A stretch of 64,000 nt of DNA from Chloranthus sessilifolius (lineage: Eukaryota; Streptophyta; Magnoliopsida; Chloranthales; Chloranthaceae): NCBI GenBank assembly GCA_021018995.1, contig CM037587.1, positions 91,881,251 to 91,945,250 on the forward strand, in the 5' to 3' direction. Shown piece after piece: positions 35,431 to 46,371 of the stretch. The translations under genes and the position numbers were made by a program. Below the pieces are notes generated by a model. It saw nothing but the letters and a program-made list of their open reading frames with translations. It did not search any database and was not told the DNA's origin. Each line of letters begins with the position of its first letter. Position 1 is the stretch's first letter.

Positions 35431-36053
35431 AATATACCTAACTTAGAATATTCAATAACATAAATATAAAAAGGAAACTGACAAAGGTATAAAATCAATG
35501 TTCAATAACAAAAAACATACTAATATTCAAGGTATAAAACTTTTAGCAGCTAGCAGCCATAGACATTGAATATTCCACCATTGCAAGCCACCAAAGTGAC
35601 CACCACAACTAGTAGCACCTTCACAAGTACAATTACAGCATCACACTATCTCTTAACAGCAGAAACAGTAACATAAACAGGTCCACATCTGGCCCTACTG
35701 ATGAATTACAATCTAATACACCATCAATATCACAACATATAACATATACATAGAGGGCATCAACAACAAAACACTCATCGACAACAACCATAACTAAATA
35801 ATAAACTAGAACAATTTTATAGTGTACAATATGATGTACACAGTATGGAGTAACAACGGCACAAATCACCATATAAAAACAGTTCATTCAACAATTCCAA
35901 TAGTCCTTGATAGGTGTCACAAACAACACAAGAAACATTTTCACTTATAGTTATTGTACAATCTATAAACAACAATCATGGTACCCTAATCCCTAGTTTT
36001 TGCACATATAGATATTCAATGGTGTTAGAACCAAATTCCAAATCTTCTAAAGG

Positions 36054-36830
36054 AATTCCATTCCAAGGCAAAATGTGTGGTTCTCCATATCAGATTTCTC
36101 GTTAAAGATAGGGTACTTCGGCCTTTTAATTTTACCGTCATTATCCAAGTCACTATTAATGCTCCTCAAATCAGACTCCAAAGAAAGAGCATCGTCACCC
36201 ATCTCCATTCCACCATCTTTCTCAGTTGTGGAGGCAACATCTTGGAGATCACTTTCCAACCCCAACTGCTCACAATTGTCATCTAAGTTATCATCAAATA
36301 ATGCATCATCATCATCCAACTCGTAGTCGCTGACATACAATGAGCCGTCATATGAAGAAGAAGAGCATGATAGAGGATTATAATGATCTAAATCCTCTTC
36401 ATCTGCAATCTTCTTCTCTTTCCCCTTGCCCTTAGAATCAGCCATCTGTCCACTCATAGTTGTTGCCCTGATATGCAGCTTCGACTTTTCGAAAGTTTGA
36501 AAACCAATATCTTTCAGGCAAGTAGTCTCTACTATGTATACAAGAACCACACCATGTTGGTTTATATATCTGCAGATCGTCATTACGTCGTTGTCTGATC
36601 TGATTACATTGAAATGCATATCAATGCTACCATAAAAGTGAATGTCTTGGCCGACTATGCAATCTAATTCAGAACACATACTTAGGAGCTCGAGGTATGA
36701 CATTTCATCTCCATGACAATAATCAAAGCTTCCCACTCAACCCTCTCTATAACACCCTTCTCTTGGTGTACCCTTAAAGGCACCTCCGTAGTGTAGTGTA
36801 GTTGTATAATTAAGAATCCATCAGTAGGAT
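36054..36830 (-). pseudogene. transposase N-terminal exon, tandem copy 3
   Basis: The longest-open duplicate (frame 36736-36047, 229 codons), starting GSFDYCHGDEMSYLELLSMC and ending at the repeat border after FCLGMEF. It contains the N-terminal domain and acidic linker only. Confidence 0.85.
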
Positions 36831-37342
36831 TTGCAAAATTAAGAGAAATATACCTTACTTAGAATATTCAACAACATAAATATAAAAAGGCTACTTACAA
36901 AGGTATAAAATTGATGTTCAATAATAAAAAACATACGAATATTTAAGGTATAAAACTTTCAGCAGTTAGTAGCCATAGACATTGAATATTCCACCATTGC
37001 AATCCACCAAAGTGACCACCACAACTAGCAGCACCTTCACAAGCACAACTACAGCATCACACTATCTCTTAGTGCAGAAACAATAATAAACTAGAACAAT
37101 TTTACAGTGTACAATATGATATACACAGTATGGAGTAACAATGACACAAATTACCATATAAAAATAGTCCATTCAACTATTCCAACAATCCTCGATAGGT
37201 ATCACAAACAACACAACAAGGATTTTCACATACAATTATTGTGCAATCCATAAACAACAACAATCATGGTAAACCCTAATCCCTAGTTTTTGCACATACA
37301 TATATGCAATGGTGTTAGAACCAAATTCCCAATCTTCTAAGA

Positions 37343-38110
37343 GAATTTCATTCCAATGCAAAATGTGGGGTTCTCCATATTAGATTTCTCGTTAAAGATA
37401 AGGTACTTCGACCTTTTAATTTTATTGTTGTCATCTGAGTCACTATCAATGCTCCTTAAATCAGACTTCGAAGAAAGAGCATCGTCACCCATCTCCATTC
37501 CACCATCTTTCTAGGCTGTGGAGGCAAAATTTTGGAGATCACTTTCCAACCCTAATTGCTCACAATTGTCATCTACGTTAGCATCAAACAATGCATCATC
37601 GTCATCCAACTCGTAGTCGCTGTCATACAATAAGCCATCATCTAAAGAAGAAGAGTATGATAGAGGGTTATAATTATCTGAATCCTCTTCATCCGCCATC
37701 TTCTTCTCTTACCCCTTGCCCTTAGAATCAACAATCTGTCCACTCATAATTGTTGTCCTGACATGCAGCTTCATCTTTTCGGAGGCTTAAAAACTAATAT
37801 CTTTTAGGAAATTAGTCTCCACTGTGTATACATGAACCACTCTATGTTGGTTTATATTTCTGCAGATCGTCATTACGTCGTTGTCTGATCTGATTACATT
37901 GAAATGCATATCAATGCTACCATAAAAGTGAATGTCTTGGCCGACTATGTCCAATTTAGAACACATACCTAGGAGCTTGAGGTATGACATTTCATCTCTA
38001 TGACAGTAATCAAAGCTTCCCACACAACCCCCTCTGTAACACCCTTCTCTCTGTGTACCCTTAAAGGCACCTCCGTAGTGTAGTTGTATAGTTAAGAATC
38101 CATAGCAGGA
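37343..38110 (-). pseudogene. transposase N-terminal exon, tandem copy 4
   Basis: It has the same exon content in broken frames (38023-37787 and 37699-37511). It is the copy nearest the right terminal repeat. Confidence 0.8.
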
Positions 38111-38740
38111 TTTGCAAAATTAAGAGAAATATACCTAACTTAGAATATTCAACAACATAAATATAAAAAGGCTACTGACAAAGGTATAAAACTGATGTTC
38201 AATAACAAAAAACATACGAATATTTAAGGTATAAAACTTTCAGCAGTTAGTAGCCATAGATATTGAATATTCCACCATTATAATCCACCAAAGTGACCAC
38301 CACAACTAGCAGCACCTGCACAAGCACAACTACAACATCACACTATCTCTTAGCGCAGAAACAATAACATAAATAGGTCCACAACTGGCGCTACTGATGA
38401 ATAAAATCTAAAATACTATCAACATCACAACATATAGCAGATACATAGAGGGTAGCAACAACAAAACACTCATTGACAACAGCCACAACTAAATAATAAA
38501 CTAGAACAATTTTACAGTGTAAAATATGATGTACACGGTATGGAGTAACAACGACACAAATCACCATATAAAAATAGTGCATTCAACAATTCCAACAGTC
38601 CTCGATAGGTGTCACAAACAACACAACAAACATTTTCACCTACAGTTATTGTGCAATCTATAAACAACAACAATGATGGTAAACCTAATCTCTAATTTTT
38701 GCACATATAAATATGCAAATTCCCAATCTTCTAAGGGAAC

Positions 38741-39139
38741 TTTTATAAAATTTTCTCACCTCAATCAGTCTATAAATTTTGATATATTAAAATAAATAAA
38801 TGATTTTCTATCTTAATCCAATATCCTACTTGGAATCTTAAGCAACCATAAAAGAAAGTTTTCTAACTTTTAAACTCCTAATTTCAGCACCTTAAAAAAC
38901 CCATCCGTAATAATCTATATATGTAAAATCCATCCAATAAAAAGCAAAAAATAAAATAAAACCTACATTGCAATAAGAAATATGACTTAGAATGTATTGA
39001 AGTCAGGTACCAAGTAATAAGAAATACCACTTCAAAACCAGTTACAAGGATTACTCATTACCGTAGTGAGGAGTTGTGCATCCTGACTCACACTTGATCC
39101 AAGCCATTGTAGGGACGATGCTGGCGTTTAAGAGCAGAG
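38741..39139. other. MULE subterminal DNA, right side
   Basis: AT-rich DNA between the tandem array and the inverted repeat. It should hold the promoter and first exon of the transposase. A short minus frame (39251-39051) begins within the inverted repeat; its internal MAWIKCESG start lies where the GRF start lies in the left end. No domain is seen. Confidence 0.4.
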
Positions 39140-39474
39140 AAGAAGATGACGCGTTGAAGGTTTGGCTATTTGCTTGGTTGAAGAGGAGAGAAGGGAAGAA
39201 GAGTTTGGCGCCAAATATCTGAATGAGAGAAACAAATGGGGCGTCTCCCACAAGTTTTAAAGGGGCTCAGTGCCACGTTGGCAAGGCAACGTAGGTAGAT
39301 AACGCCCCTTAACTGCTTCTTCAGCAGTTTTCTTCAAGCAGGGGGATGGACGTTGATGGTAGGGGTCTAATTTGGGGGGTTTTTATTCATCGGGGGGTTA
39401 TGTTGTATTAAGTAAAGTTCAAGTGTCTCTCAGACATTGAATTGCAAGTTCAAGGGTTTATATGCAATTTTCCC
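39140..39474 (-). repeat. right terminal inverted repeat of the MULE
   Basis: The inverted match to 23575-23905, ending TTTTCCC at 39474 and followed by AAAATAAAA, the right target duplication. Confidence 0.9.
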
Positions 39475-39483
39475 AAAATAAAA

Positions 39484-40085
39484 CCAATAGATTTTTGGCC
39501 TTGTCTTTGAAGAGTTGGTGAGATGCCGATATACAACCCATCTTTGTCCTTTCCCCATCAAAATCCCTACTAAACAGTACCAAATATATCCCTAATGTCA
39601 CATGCACACAATCAAAACCCTAGAAATTGTCGGAGTTGAGCGAAGATAAAGGTCTGAGAAACCCTAATTTGGGTTAAAATGATGATTACCTGAAAATTGT
39701 CAATTGAGAAATGGTGGGCTGGAGATCAAGGAGGAGAGATGAGATTGGGTTCTTTTGGTTCTTAGACTTGTAGGGTCTGTGATCTCCGTCCAAAGAACCT
39801 CAAAAAGTTACACACCGACGTGTCGAAAGCGAAAGCTATAGTGGTAAGTGGTGGGGATTGGCCACAGAATGCCCTTAACTGTTTAATGAATTATGATACC
39901 ACCACTACACGTGTTTTTGACTCATTTTTTATTGCACTGAAGGTGTCGGCTAGAATTACGAATATCCTATAAAACGCATATAGTTCAATTTGTTGTGATA
40001 GTAATTTTAGTGGATAAATCCAAGAGGGCTACAACTTGCTCAAATTTATATTGGCAGACTACAACTTCCACACTAGATTAGTGTC
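39484..40085. other. intergenic DNA, nothing recognised
   Basis: About 600 bp with a GC-richer patch at 39640-39850. No convincing frame or repeat is seen. Confidence 0.4.
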
Positions 40086-40087
40086 GT

Positions 40088-40990
40088 GACACATAATTTA
40101 GAAAAAAGATGGTATTTTCGGGATTTGTGCCACATTGAACACCATCTAAGCAACTTGATTTGAAGGCCATCATGTAAAGATCTTTGATGCCAATGATTGG
40201 CACAAAACATAATCTCTATCATTTGATTCAACACACTCGAAGCCCATATGACGGTACACCATTGATCTCATGATCGATTCTGTGAAAGATTGAAATGAAA
40301 ATCAAACCATTCTATTTACACCCACCGAATTTTTAAAGACACCATAGCCGAAAATAATTTATTGGTTTGAATCATCTGATAGAGACCATGTCTCATCCCA
40401 AGCTTTTACATAATGGATATTGAGATCATGGGAGTACTGACGATCAATTATTTATCCCATGTATACATCTGAAAATCATGGTCGAAGATGACGTATGCCA
40501 CATGAATTTCGGGTACTTTTGTGGAATGTGTGCCATGCAGGATAGAAAATTGAGCCTCTAATGGTACACAATTGAGTTAAGGATCCATTGTGTAAAAGAT
40601 TAAAACGAGAATCGAAATGGTCTATTTGCATCCATTGAATTTTGAAGGGTATTATAACTGAAACCATTGGCTGTTGTGAATCAGACGATGGAGATCATTT
40701 GTTGTCCCAATCATCCCCATAATGTATCTTGAGATCATGGGTGTATCGACAATCAACTTTTTTATTCCAGGTGGTGCACATTTCAAAAAATGTTCAAAAA
40801 TCATGTTTGAGCATGATGTGTGCCACATGATTTTGAATTACTCTTTGGGATGCGTATCACGTGGATTAAAAATTGACTGTCTAATGATATACCATTTACC
40901 TTAGGATCATTGTGTGAAGATTTAAAATGAAAATCAATTTTGAAGGCACTCTAGCCGAAAACCATTGATTGCTTTATTGGGTCTGGTCGG
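40088..40990. repeat. tandem repeat of about 310 bp, nearly three copies
   Basis: Recurring landmarks are TGTGTAAAAGATTAAAACGAGAATC-like at about 40280, 40590 and 40905, 'GATGGAGATCA..T...TCCCAA' and 'ATATTGAGATCATGGG'. A more diverged copy lies at about 41660-41930, and the first 100 bp of the block recurs at 42714-42820. There is no coding content. It may be part of an unclassified dispersed element. Confidence 0.7.
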
Positions 40991-40999
40991 ACATATATC

Positions 41000-42072
41000 C
41001 TTGACCCATTGATTCGCATTAGGCCGAGTGCATCATAAGATCAGGTTAAGTATATAATTTCCTTTCTTAAATGGGCAGCCAAAATAAATGGAGTGGGTGC
41101 ACTGCTGGGTGTCATAGTCACCAAGTCAGGTTTCGATAATATTTCAATAAGGTTAGACAAAAGTCGATAAGTTAAAGGAATCATTGAAAAAACTAAAAAA
41201 ATATAAGGCTTTAAAAAAATTTCAAAATTTTCATCTCAAAAAAAAAAATTTCAAATTTTAAAAATCACAATTTATTGAAAAAGTATGAACTATTCCGAAA
41301 TTTCTCGATTTAAAAAAAAACACATGATTTAAAAGACGCCTTATTCAATAAACGATGTACAAAATCTACATATGTGATTTTAAAAGACACATGATTTTAA
41401 AAGATGCCTTATTCATTTGTATAGTAGAGCCTCTAAATATGAATATGAATAATGTATAATGAATTAATTCTTATATATGCCTTAATATCAAATTGCTGTA
41501 CAAAATTGAATATTTAATTGACTAATTTAAAAAATGATTGATTTTGAAAATAATTAGTTATATATTCCAAAATTGAATTATATAGTGAAGGATAGCAGTA
41601 TTTACAATTGAAGAGCTTTCATGTGCAATTGCTGGTTCCACTAATAACACTGTTGTCTACTTTGAATTAGATGATGGAGATCGCTTTTTGACCCAACCTT
41701 TCACACAATATATCTTGAGATCGTGGTTCACCTATCAAAATGCAGGGGTTGATTCCTCGAGGCAGACATTCGTGATCACAGTGTACCATGAGATTTGGAG
41801 ATGCATTCCACATGTAATCAACATTTGATAATCTAATATGTGGGTTATAATCTCAAGATCTATTACGTGAAATATTGGGATAAAAAATCGACGTCATATG
41901 ATCCAAGACAACCATAGTGTTAACGGTGAAACTATCAATTGTGCAGAAAGAATCTTCGGCTGTAAATATTGTTATCCTTTAACAAAATAGGATGGACATG
42001 TTTTATACAAAATATTTGGTCAACATATATTCTATTTAATAAAACACGATTAGCATGCATTTTATTTTATTA
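41000..42072. other. AT-rich intergenic DNA with a diverged repeat copy
   Basis: It includes a short duplication of ACACATGATTT.AAAAGACGCCTTATTCA at about 41325-41415 and the diverged copy of the 310-bp repeat at 41660-41930. No gene is recognised. Confidence 0.45.
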
Positions 42073-42081
42073 AATATTTTA

Positions 42082-42608
42082 GGAATTTTGGCATTTACCA
42101 CTCTAAGATATGTCTTATTTGCACTCGACCCCCTGTGTTTTACCTATTTACATTGTGGCCCTCACTTTTGTGTTTATTTATTACCCGTATGTGATGGATT
42201 CTTTGACAGAATTATTTGACTACTTTAAATCAATTGATGGAGAAATTTTTAATCCTGATCTTTGATCTTGAAATCATGAAACTACAATCAAATGGTCAGA
42301 TTTTGATTTCACATGGGTATAGACGGAACTATATTCCGTCTATACCCATGATCATCATGTAGAATCAAAATCTGACTGCTTGATGGCAGGCTTTTGATCT
42401 CAAGATTGGGTGGAAGATTAGTAAAAAGTGATTTCCATCGTCTGATTCGGAGCAGTCAAAGATTAATTTTATAACAACTAGCGACTGATTCGTCACTCTA
42501 AGGGTAAAAAGGAAAGGAAATACAACAACAAAAGCCGCAATGTAAATAAGTAAAATACGAGAGTGGAGTGCAAACAAGACACATCTCAGGGGCTAAATGC
42601 AAAAACCC
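42082..42608. mobile_element. 527-bp foldback (MULE-type MITE) element
   Basis: The two halves are inverted copies meeting at a near-perfect palindrome around 42335 (ATGGGTATAGACGGAA and its complement with a five-base loop). The outer arms also pair: TTATTTGCACTC and ATTTACATTG appear in complement near 42560 and 42540. The flanking 9-mers AATATTTTA (42073-42081) and AATATTTTT (42609-42617) agree at 8 of 9, matching a Mutator-type duplication. There is no coding capacity. It could form a long hairpin RNA if transcribed. Confidence 0.75.
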
Positions 42609-42617
42609 AATATTTTT

Positions 42618-42990
42618 AGCTTCACAGATAGCTAATTATTTCAAAATGAATCCCTTTTTCTAAATTTTATTTATATGAGGCTTCGATTTATCCTTGCACA
42701 TGAGATTTGTACCGTGGCACATAAGTAAAAAGAAAGACTTTGCTATTTTCGAGATCTCTGCCATATGAAACACTATTTAAGCTGGTTGATTTGAAGACCA
42801 TAATGTAAAGATTGCTAGGGATAAAAAGGGCACTAAACCTTAACGTCTCAGGTTTAATCCCCAACTTATCAAGTAAGAAATTATGACGTAAAAATATTAT
42901 AAATATTTGATGAAGTAGCGTGAACAAATTAAAATTTAGATCAATTATTCAATGGTTAAAAGTTTTTAGGAAGCTTACGTGCAACACACA
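42618..42990. other. intergenic DNA with a dispersed repeat
   Basis: Positions 42714-42820 match 40088-40190 in direct orientation. Nothing else is recognised. Confidence 0.5.
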
Positions 42991-42994
42991 TGCA

Positions 42995-43595
42995 CTTTTG
43001 TCTCATGGTAGCCTGCTGTAGATCCTTACGAAACTTTCGTTATTGTGTTAGCCATATACTTCACATGTTTCTAGCGATTTACATGGCATCATCAAATGAT
43101 ACAAGTCTTGGATAAGAATCTACAACGCACTAGAACGCCCTTGTTGACGATCCTTTACTCCGACAGCATCTAGGGTTCCTCGAACAATGTGATATCTCAC
43201 ACCGGGTAAATCCTTAACCCTTCCTCCTCTTACTAAGACTACAGAATGTTCTTGTGAATTATGGCCAATACCAAGTATATAAGTAGTGATTTCAAATCCA
43301 GAGGTTAATCGTACTCTGGTAACTTTACGTAATGCATAGTTTAATTTTTTTGGAGTGATAGTAGAAAAGTTGATAGATAAGTCAATCTTACTGTCACTCT
43401 AAAGAATCGTACATGAGATTTTCACCTCATACGGCTCATCGTTCAATTCTTTCGAAGTAATTGGATCTTTTTCCTCATTCGAGAATCTCCTCCCTTCTTC
43501 CACTCCGTCCTGAAGAGTAATTAAGACCAATTCAATCACGTTTTCATGTTTCAATTGAACACTTTCCTTTTTTGATTTTGATCAAATGAAAAGAA
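42995..43595 (-). other. rps12: plastid-derived nuclear DNA containing rps12 exon 2 (NUPT)
   Basis: The minus strand reads as plastid DNA. The 3' end of the trans-spliced rps12 intron, with the group II domain V motif GAGCCGTATGAGGTGAAAAT, comes first. Exon 2 and the start of rps12 intron 2 (GTGCGTTGTAG) follow. Flanks on both sides are ordinary nuclear repeats, so it is an insertion rather than the plastid genome. Exon 3 and the 5' exon are not present, so it is not a working gene. Confidence 0.92.
43131..43362 (-). pseudogene. rps12: rps12 exon 2, plastid ribosomal protein S12 (nuclear copy)
   Basis: Exactly 232 bp, the usual length of plastid rps12 exon 2, with no interruption. It encodes [20 protein letters not shown] followed by [20 protein letters not shown] and ends DRQQGRS. 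A few residues differ from the usual plastid protein (KKPNSAL is here KKLNYAL, and the NLQEHS motif is NSQEHS), as expected after transfer. In the plastid the protein is part of the 30S decoding centre. Here it lacks the other exons. Confidence 0.92.
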
Positions 43596-43884
43596 TTTTT
43601 TTACTAAACATATGCGGATCAAATCATGATTATATATAAATATCGAGTCGGGTTGAGTCCTTGTGAATCAACTCAATGTTTTACCAACCTGACCAGATAT
43701 TTGAGTCAAGTGGACCCGACGTGATAGGCAAGTTATGTGTACGCCCCAGTAAAAAACTTGGAACAGGTAGGCCAGGTATATAGGAGCCTCACACTGATCT
43801 AATTGTACCGGTAGATGTGAACACACCTTGTGGTGTACATACGATTGATATTGAATAGAAGCCCTTTTTTGCATTTCAGAAAGG

Positions 43885-44000
43885 AGGGTATTTTGTCATG
43901 ATAAATATGAGGGCATTTTTAATTAGTTTTTGTCATGATAAATATGAGGGCGTTTAAATTTTTTTTTTTTTTTGTCATGATAAATATGAGGGTATTTTTT
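43885..44000. repeat. minisatellite, three copies of a 40-48 bp unit
   Basis: TTTTGTCATGATAAATATGA followed by GGGCATTTTT recurs at about 43893, 43926 and 43972 with T-rich spacers. Confidence 0.9.
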
Positions 44001-44009
44001 TTCATAAAA

Positions 44010-44558
44010 AATAAAAAAATAGGGCATTTTCATCATTTAATCTGATGTTTACACCTCTACGATCCAAGGGGATGCCACGTTTTACTAGAGAGTTAAAATG
44101 AGAGCAATGAGGGACATTATGGGATGAGTCACTCTTCTACATGGGTAACCATGAAGTCTCTTATGCCTGCAAATACAAAACCTTATTTACACCATTTATT
44201 TATTAATTGGTTCATTTAATAGGAAGATTGGGAGGTACGTGCAATGCATGTGAAGAGGGAGAGAGAGAGATCCTTCTATTTCTATGAGCATAGATTTGTT
44301 GATCTAGACTATCTATCTATGAGCATAGATCTGTTGATCTTAGACCATTAAAATAATGGGATCAACTTAACGTAATCTTGAGGTCACAAATTCAATCCCA
44401 ACTTCCGTATTAAAACACAAATTTGACTATTCAAATGATTGGTTCTGTCTTGGCTACGAGAATGGCAAATAATTTTGACGAGAAAACAAAAGTAGCATAT
44501 GGAAAATATATTTCAAAGACTTGTCAGTACAACCTTGCACTCAAATGCATATTCCAAT

Positions 44559-44593
<35 letters not shown>

Positions 44594-45955
44594 GTGGCCA
44601 ACTAGTTCTTATAGAACTAATTTGATGAGTTGACCAATGCTAAGGCAATAAAAGGTGTTTAGGATGTAGGCCATCTAAGAGCTAAATCGGGGAGATGCGG
44701 ACCAGTAATATTGCGCGCATCTTTTTAATAAATGGTCAATAATAATTAATAAATACGCAAGAACACTAAATAATAAAAAAATGTGATTATATACTCATGG
44801 AGTATCAAATTGTCATATAAAATAAAGTAACAAACAACAACTAACAATTTAAACCAATAAAAAATAATAGTCTTTATATCATTTATATTGAAAACATAGT
44901 AGTTTGAGTTTGAACTTTAAGGTCATCTAATTATCAATAATAATCAAATATGAAGTTAATTTAATACAATTGAGAAAAGAATGAAAAAAATGAATTCATA
45001 AGGGATAAGTCCTTTGTTCAAGTGCTGATGCTCTCAAACATTTAGTCAAATCTGGATTTAAATCTTAGTGTTATCCATTTCTTTTGAAGGATATAAGAAT
45101 ATATTTTATAAGAGTTTTGAATATTTTTTCTTAAAAAGAGAAAATTTGTACCATTTAGCAGTATTTGCCAATCTTATGTGACAGCCATAGTAAACTGGCA
45201 AATTTGGGTAATTTCGGGAAAAAAGTGGGAAATTGTGAAAATTTAAAAAACAAATTAATAATGCCCTTTTATGACATGTCCATGTTTATGTTACACAAGG
45301 TTGGCAAAGTATAAATTAGGTATCCCTAAGTGGCTACCATAATCACCAAGTCGGAGATCACCAATAAATCGGCAAGCATCAGAGAAAAATTTTAAAAATA
45401 AAAAATAAGACTTAAAAGAGTATGATTTGTGTTTTTAAAAGTATAAAATCTCATGATAATTGAAAAAGTAGTAACCTCATAAATTAATCACGAATTTTGC
45501 AATTTTTTGAAAAGAACAGAATTTTCAAAAAATTCGGGAATAATTTATGATTAATTTGGTACACCAAAGAATAGTAAATTGTTCGTGAATTTCTCAAAAC
45601 GCAATTTTGGTGACGATGGTGGCCGCCCTTCCTAAGCGGGTCCTAGGCACCAAGACAGTGGCCTAGGTGTGGCTTTTTTTATAACAAAAAACATGTTCAC
45701 CTTCTTTTGAATGACACGAACTTGCAGTCTAAAACAGAACAAAACAGTACTCCCTCACATGATTTGGCAAATTTTAACAAATACTGGAGGAAAAATAATT
45801 TTTATTAATTAGTTTATATAATCAATTAATTGAAAATGTCAGGCATTCGCATAAGAACCGTCATTCAAACCAATGTTGATCGACAAGATTACAACGACAA
45901 AAGAAGACGTAGATAGAGGGGTAAAAATTTGAGCATCCGACTCCTAAGAGTTAGT
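44010..45955. other. AT-rich intergenic DNA, no gene recognised
   Basis: It contains a (TA)n run at about 44565-44592 and a duplicated phrase around 44285-44340 (TATGAGCATAGAT.TGTTGATCT). Nothing with a domain or splice structure is seen. Confidence 0.5.
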
Positions 45956-46135
45956 GAATCTGTTGATGTCTTGGATCACTTCTGCAAGCAGATACATCAA
46001 CGGAGCTGTCGATGTCTTCAATTCCTTCTATTATTAGATACAATGAAGGAGCTGTTGATGACTTCGATCTTTTCCGATAATATGTTGATGAAGCTGTTTG
46101 ACGTCTTCTATCTCTTCTGCAATCAGCAACTAGAT
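45956..46135 (+). repeat. degenerate minisatellite, four copies of about 44 bp
   Basis: The phrase GAGCTGT.GATGTCTTC followed by a T/C-rich stretch recurs near 45962, 46006, 46052 and 46094. The plus frame through it (45929-46141) is open for 70 codons but its repeat period is not a multiple of three, so coding is doubtful. Confidence 0.6.
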
Positions 46136-46137
46136 GA

Positions 46138-46371
46138 TTGAATTGCATAGAGGCTTTTGCTTTTCACCTTACGATCAAAACGTCCCAATACCCAAATGAG
46201 CTGCCACCATTGCAGCCTGTCTTCTGCACCCTAACTTGTGTTGCAGGGTTTGGTGAGCTCCAACAACCTGCTGTACAGTTGGATCACAATCCAAATACGC
46301 AGGTTCTGTATACTTTGCCCTTTAGGGCCGAGGGAGATTGGCCACCTGAATTTTACCTAATGCCGAGTTAG
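46138..46371 (+). CDS. short unrecognised frame, possible exon or gene fragment
   Basis: A 77-codon frame contains NELPPLQPVFCTLTCVAGF and LDHNPNTQVLYTLPFRAEGD. Its composition is more protein-like than neighbouring frames and GC content is higher here, but I do not recognise the family. It lies about 1.1 kb beyond the 3' end of the kinase gene, on the opposite strand. It could be an exon of another gene or a captured fragment. Confidence 0.2.
   Translation: MNCIEAFAFHLTIKTSQYPNELPPLQPVFCTLTCVAGFGELQQPAVQLDHNPNTQVLYTLPFRAEGDWPPEFYLMPS

Larger units (their letters stand above)
33226..38740 (-). repeat. tandem array of about four 1.3-1.4 kb units containing the transposase N-terminal exon
   Basis: Units start near 33226, 34641, 36054 and 37343 with the phrase AATTCCATTCCAA.GCAAAATGTG and end with intron/upstream DNA (CCCTAATCCCTAGTTTTTGCACATA). 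Each encodes, on the minus strand, the N-terminal part of the transposase (CSELDCIVG, IDMHFNVIRSDN, GQMADSKGKGKEKK and the acidic linker). Only the first unit continues into the catalytic region. The acceptor CAG kept in the first unit is altered in the other three. Confidence 0.9.
23575..39474 (-). mobile_element. 15.9-kb Mutator-like DNA transposon (MULE) with long terminal inverted repeats
   Basis: The left end (from 23575, GGGAAAATTTCATATAAACC) and the right end (to 39474) are inverted copies. They align well over at least 240 bp and, with gaps, to about 330 bp. The flanking 9-mers AAAATAAAT (23566-23574) and AAAATAAAA (39475-39483) agree at 8 of 9 bases, matching the 9-bp duplication of Mutator elements. 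Inside are a MuDR-type transposase (minus), a GRF zinc-finger frame (plus) next to the left end, tandem copies of the transposase N-terminal exon region, and later LTR-element insertions. The transposase carries several lesions, so this copy is not autonomous, but both ends look intact. Confidence 0.88.

Noticed and set aside
36047-36736. An independent 229-codon gene
   Set aside because: It is a tandem duplicate of the MULE transposase N-terminal exon and stops at the repeat border.
39051-39251. 66-codon minus frame at the right MULE end as a second GRF gene
   Set aside because: It starts inside the inverted repeat in a position equivalent to the GRF gene, but lacks the Cys pattern and the NPGRRF signature. 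It more likely belongs to the transposase leader.
43131-43362. A functional nuclear rps12 gene
   Set aside because: Exon 1 and exon 3 are absent, the flanks are plastid group II intron pieces, and no transit peptide is nearby.
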